From Alkaliphilus sp. (lineage in GTDB: Bacteria; Bacillota; Clostridia; Peptostreptococcales; Thermotaleaceae), in contig JAGXRU010000142.1 of assembly GCA_018335765.1 (NCBI GenBank), forward strand, positions 1 through 5,027: a DNA stretch of 5,027 nucleotides, in the 5' to 3' direction. The notes beneath the pieces were generated by a model, which saw only the letters and a program-made list of their open reading frames with translations, was not told where the DNA came from and ran no database searches. The position numbers and the translations under genes were made by a program. Shown here piece by piece: positions 4,420 to 5,027 of the stretch. Position 1 is the first letter of the stretch, and each line of letters opens with the position of its first letter.

Positions 4420-5027
4420 CTAATCAAAAAATATTCTTTCCAACAACTTGCTCTCATCTGTAGCTTCATCAAGAATTCCCGTTGCTTTCATCTCTTTTAT
4501 TGCTATTTCCAAAGATTCACGAGTACGAGCACCATCAACATCCGCAAGATAATCATAACCATGAAGCAGCTTTAAATTATATTCCTTTGTACCCATTACA
4601 TAACCTTTCTCCACAAGAATGTCAACCGTTTCTTCTTTGTTATTTGCCACCCACTCAGTTGCTTTCATTACAGCCCTTGTGACAGCTTCAACCACTTCCG
4701 GTTCATTCCGTGCCAACTCTCCTCTAAAAGTCAAAAGACAGCAATATTCATCTTTAAAATCATCATCATAAGTGCTAGAACGAATTAATCTAGCCTTACC
4801 ACTGTCAATCCAAGCAAATGAGACATGTTCGGTAGTGACTGCTGCTTGAATTTCCCCTTTTTCTAAAGCCGCCAAAAGCTGTGGTGCCGGATAATCTCTC
4901 CACTCATAGTCTGCGTTATCAAGACCTTCCTTGTACAATGCTCTGTAAGCAAAATTCATAGGCACACCGCCTATACCCCCAGATACGCCAATAGTCTTGC
5001 CTTTTAAATCGCTAAATCCTTTATAAT
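4420..5027 (-). CDS. ABC transporter substrate-binding protein, NMT1/SsuA-like (5' end outside window)
   Basis: The frame is open from the right edge and ends at TAG 4422-4420, giving about 202 residues of the C-terminal part. It opens with GFSDLKGKTIGVSGGIGGVP, the 'DLKGK.IGV' strand with a glycine-rich ligand loop found in NMT1/THI5-like periplasmic-type binding proteins. QLLAALEKGEIQAAVTTEH then matches the 'al..G.iDa....ep' hinge region. Such proteins, normally lipoproteins in Gram-positives, deliver nitrate, sulfonates, taurine, pyrimidine precursors or similar small molecules to an ABC permease and ATPase. The ligand cannot be told from this fragment, and the signal peptide and lipobox lie outside the window. 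The GTG at 4965 and ATG at 4959 are internal, because family sequence continues upstream. No permease or ATPase follows, so any transporter partners should lie upstream, beyond the right edge. Confidence 0.85.
   Translation of the reverse strand, partial: YKGFSDLKGKTIGVSGGIGGVPMNFAYRALYKEGLDNADYEWRDYPAPQLLAALEKGEIQAAVTTEHVSFAWIDSGKARLIRSSTYDDDFKDEYCCLLTFRGELARNEPEVVEAVTRAVMKATEWVANNKEETVDILVEKGYVMGTKEYNLKLLHGYDYLADVDGARTRESLEIAIKEMKATGILDEATDESKLLERIFFD

Noticed and set aside
4324..4682. Plus-strand ORFs (83 and 66 codons) across the csp upstream region and antisense to the substrate-binding protein gene
   Set aside because: They overlap a real minus-strand gene and the csp promoter, lack ribosome binding sites, and have the low-complexity composition of antisense reads.

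Overview
The window looks like chromosomal DNA from a low-GC, spore-forming Firmicute, most likely class Clostridia. The base composition is AT-rich, ribosome binding sites are strong AGGAGG or GAGG types, and promoters include extended -10 elements. The proteins read as Clostridium/Bacillus orthologues: RelQ, YtqA, a LysM/M14 peptidase and a cold-shock protein. The species assignment is inference. I see no CRISPR array, insertion sequence, phage gene, rRNA or tRNA, and nothing that makes this a mobile or accessory region.

Layout, left to right. (1) 1-255 (+) is the 3' end of a flavin reductase gene. A 12-bp perfect hairpin (247-282) overlaps its stop codon and separates it from the converging relQ. 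(2) 295-3550 (-) holds three genes transcribed right to left: a peptidoglycan-binding/LysM/M14 metallopeptidase, a YtqA-type radical SAM protein, and a RelQ-type small alarmone synthetase. The gaps are 62 and 164 bases, and each downstream gene has its own candidate promoter, so these are probably co-oriented, partly independent units rather than one tight operon. (3) 3684-3923 (+) is a 79-residue orphan protein divergent from the peptidase. Its start is reassigned to an ATG with a perfect Shine-Dalgarno site. (4) A 15-bp perfect bidirectional terminator (3924-3963) sits between that gene and a converging cold-shock protein gene (3968-4168, -), which has a leader of about 90 nt behind a TTGACA promoter. 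(5) 4420-5027 (-) is the 3' part of an ABC transporter substrate-binding protein that runs off the right edge.

The genes are mostly housekeeping or stress-related: a flavin-dependent redox enzyme, (p)ppGpp synthesis, probable tRNA wobble modification, cell-wall peptide cleavage (possibly in sporulation), an RNA chaperone and solute uptake. They do not form an obvious pathway. I did not find a convincing undescribed system. The points most worth a second look are the helical C-terminal extension of RelQ and its uncertain start codon, the secretion-signal-free wall peptidase, the orphan 79-residue protein, and the promoter embedded in the peptidase stop codon.
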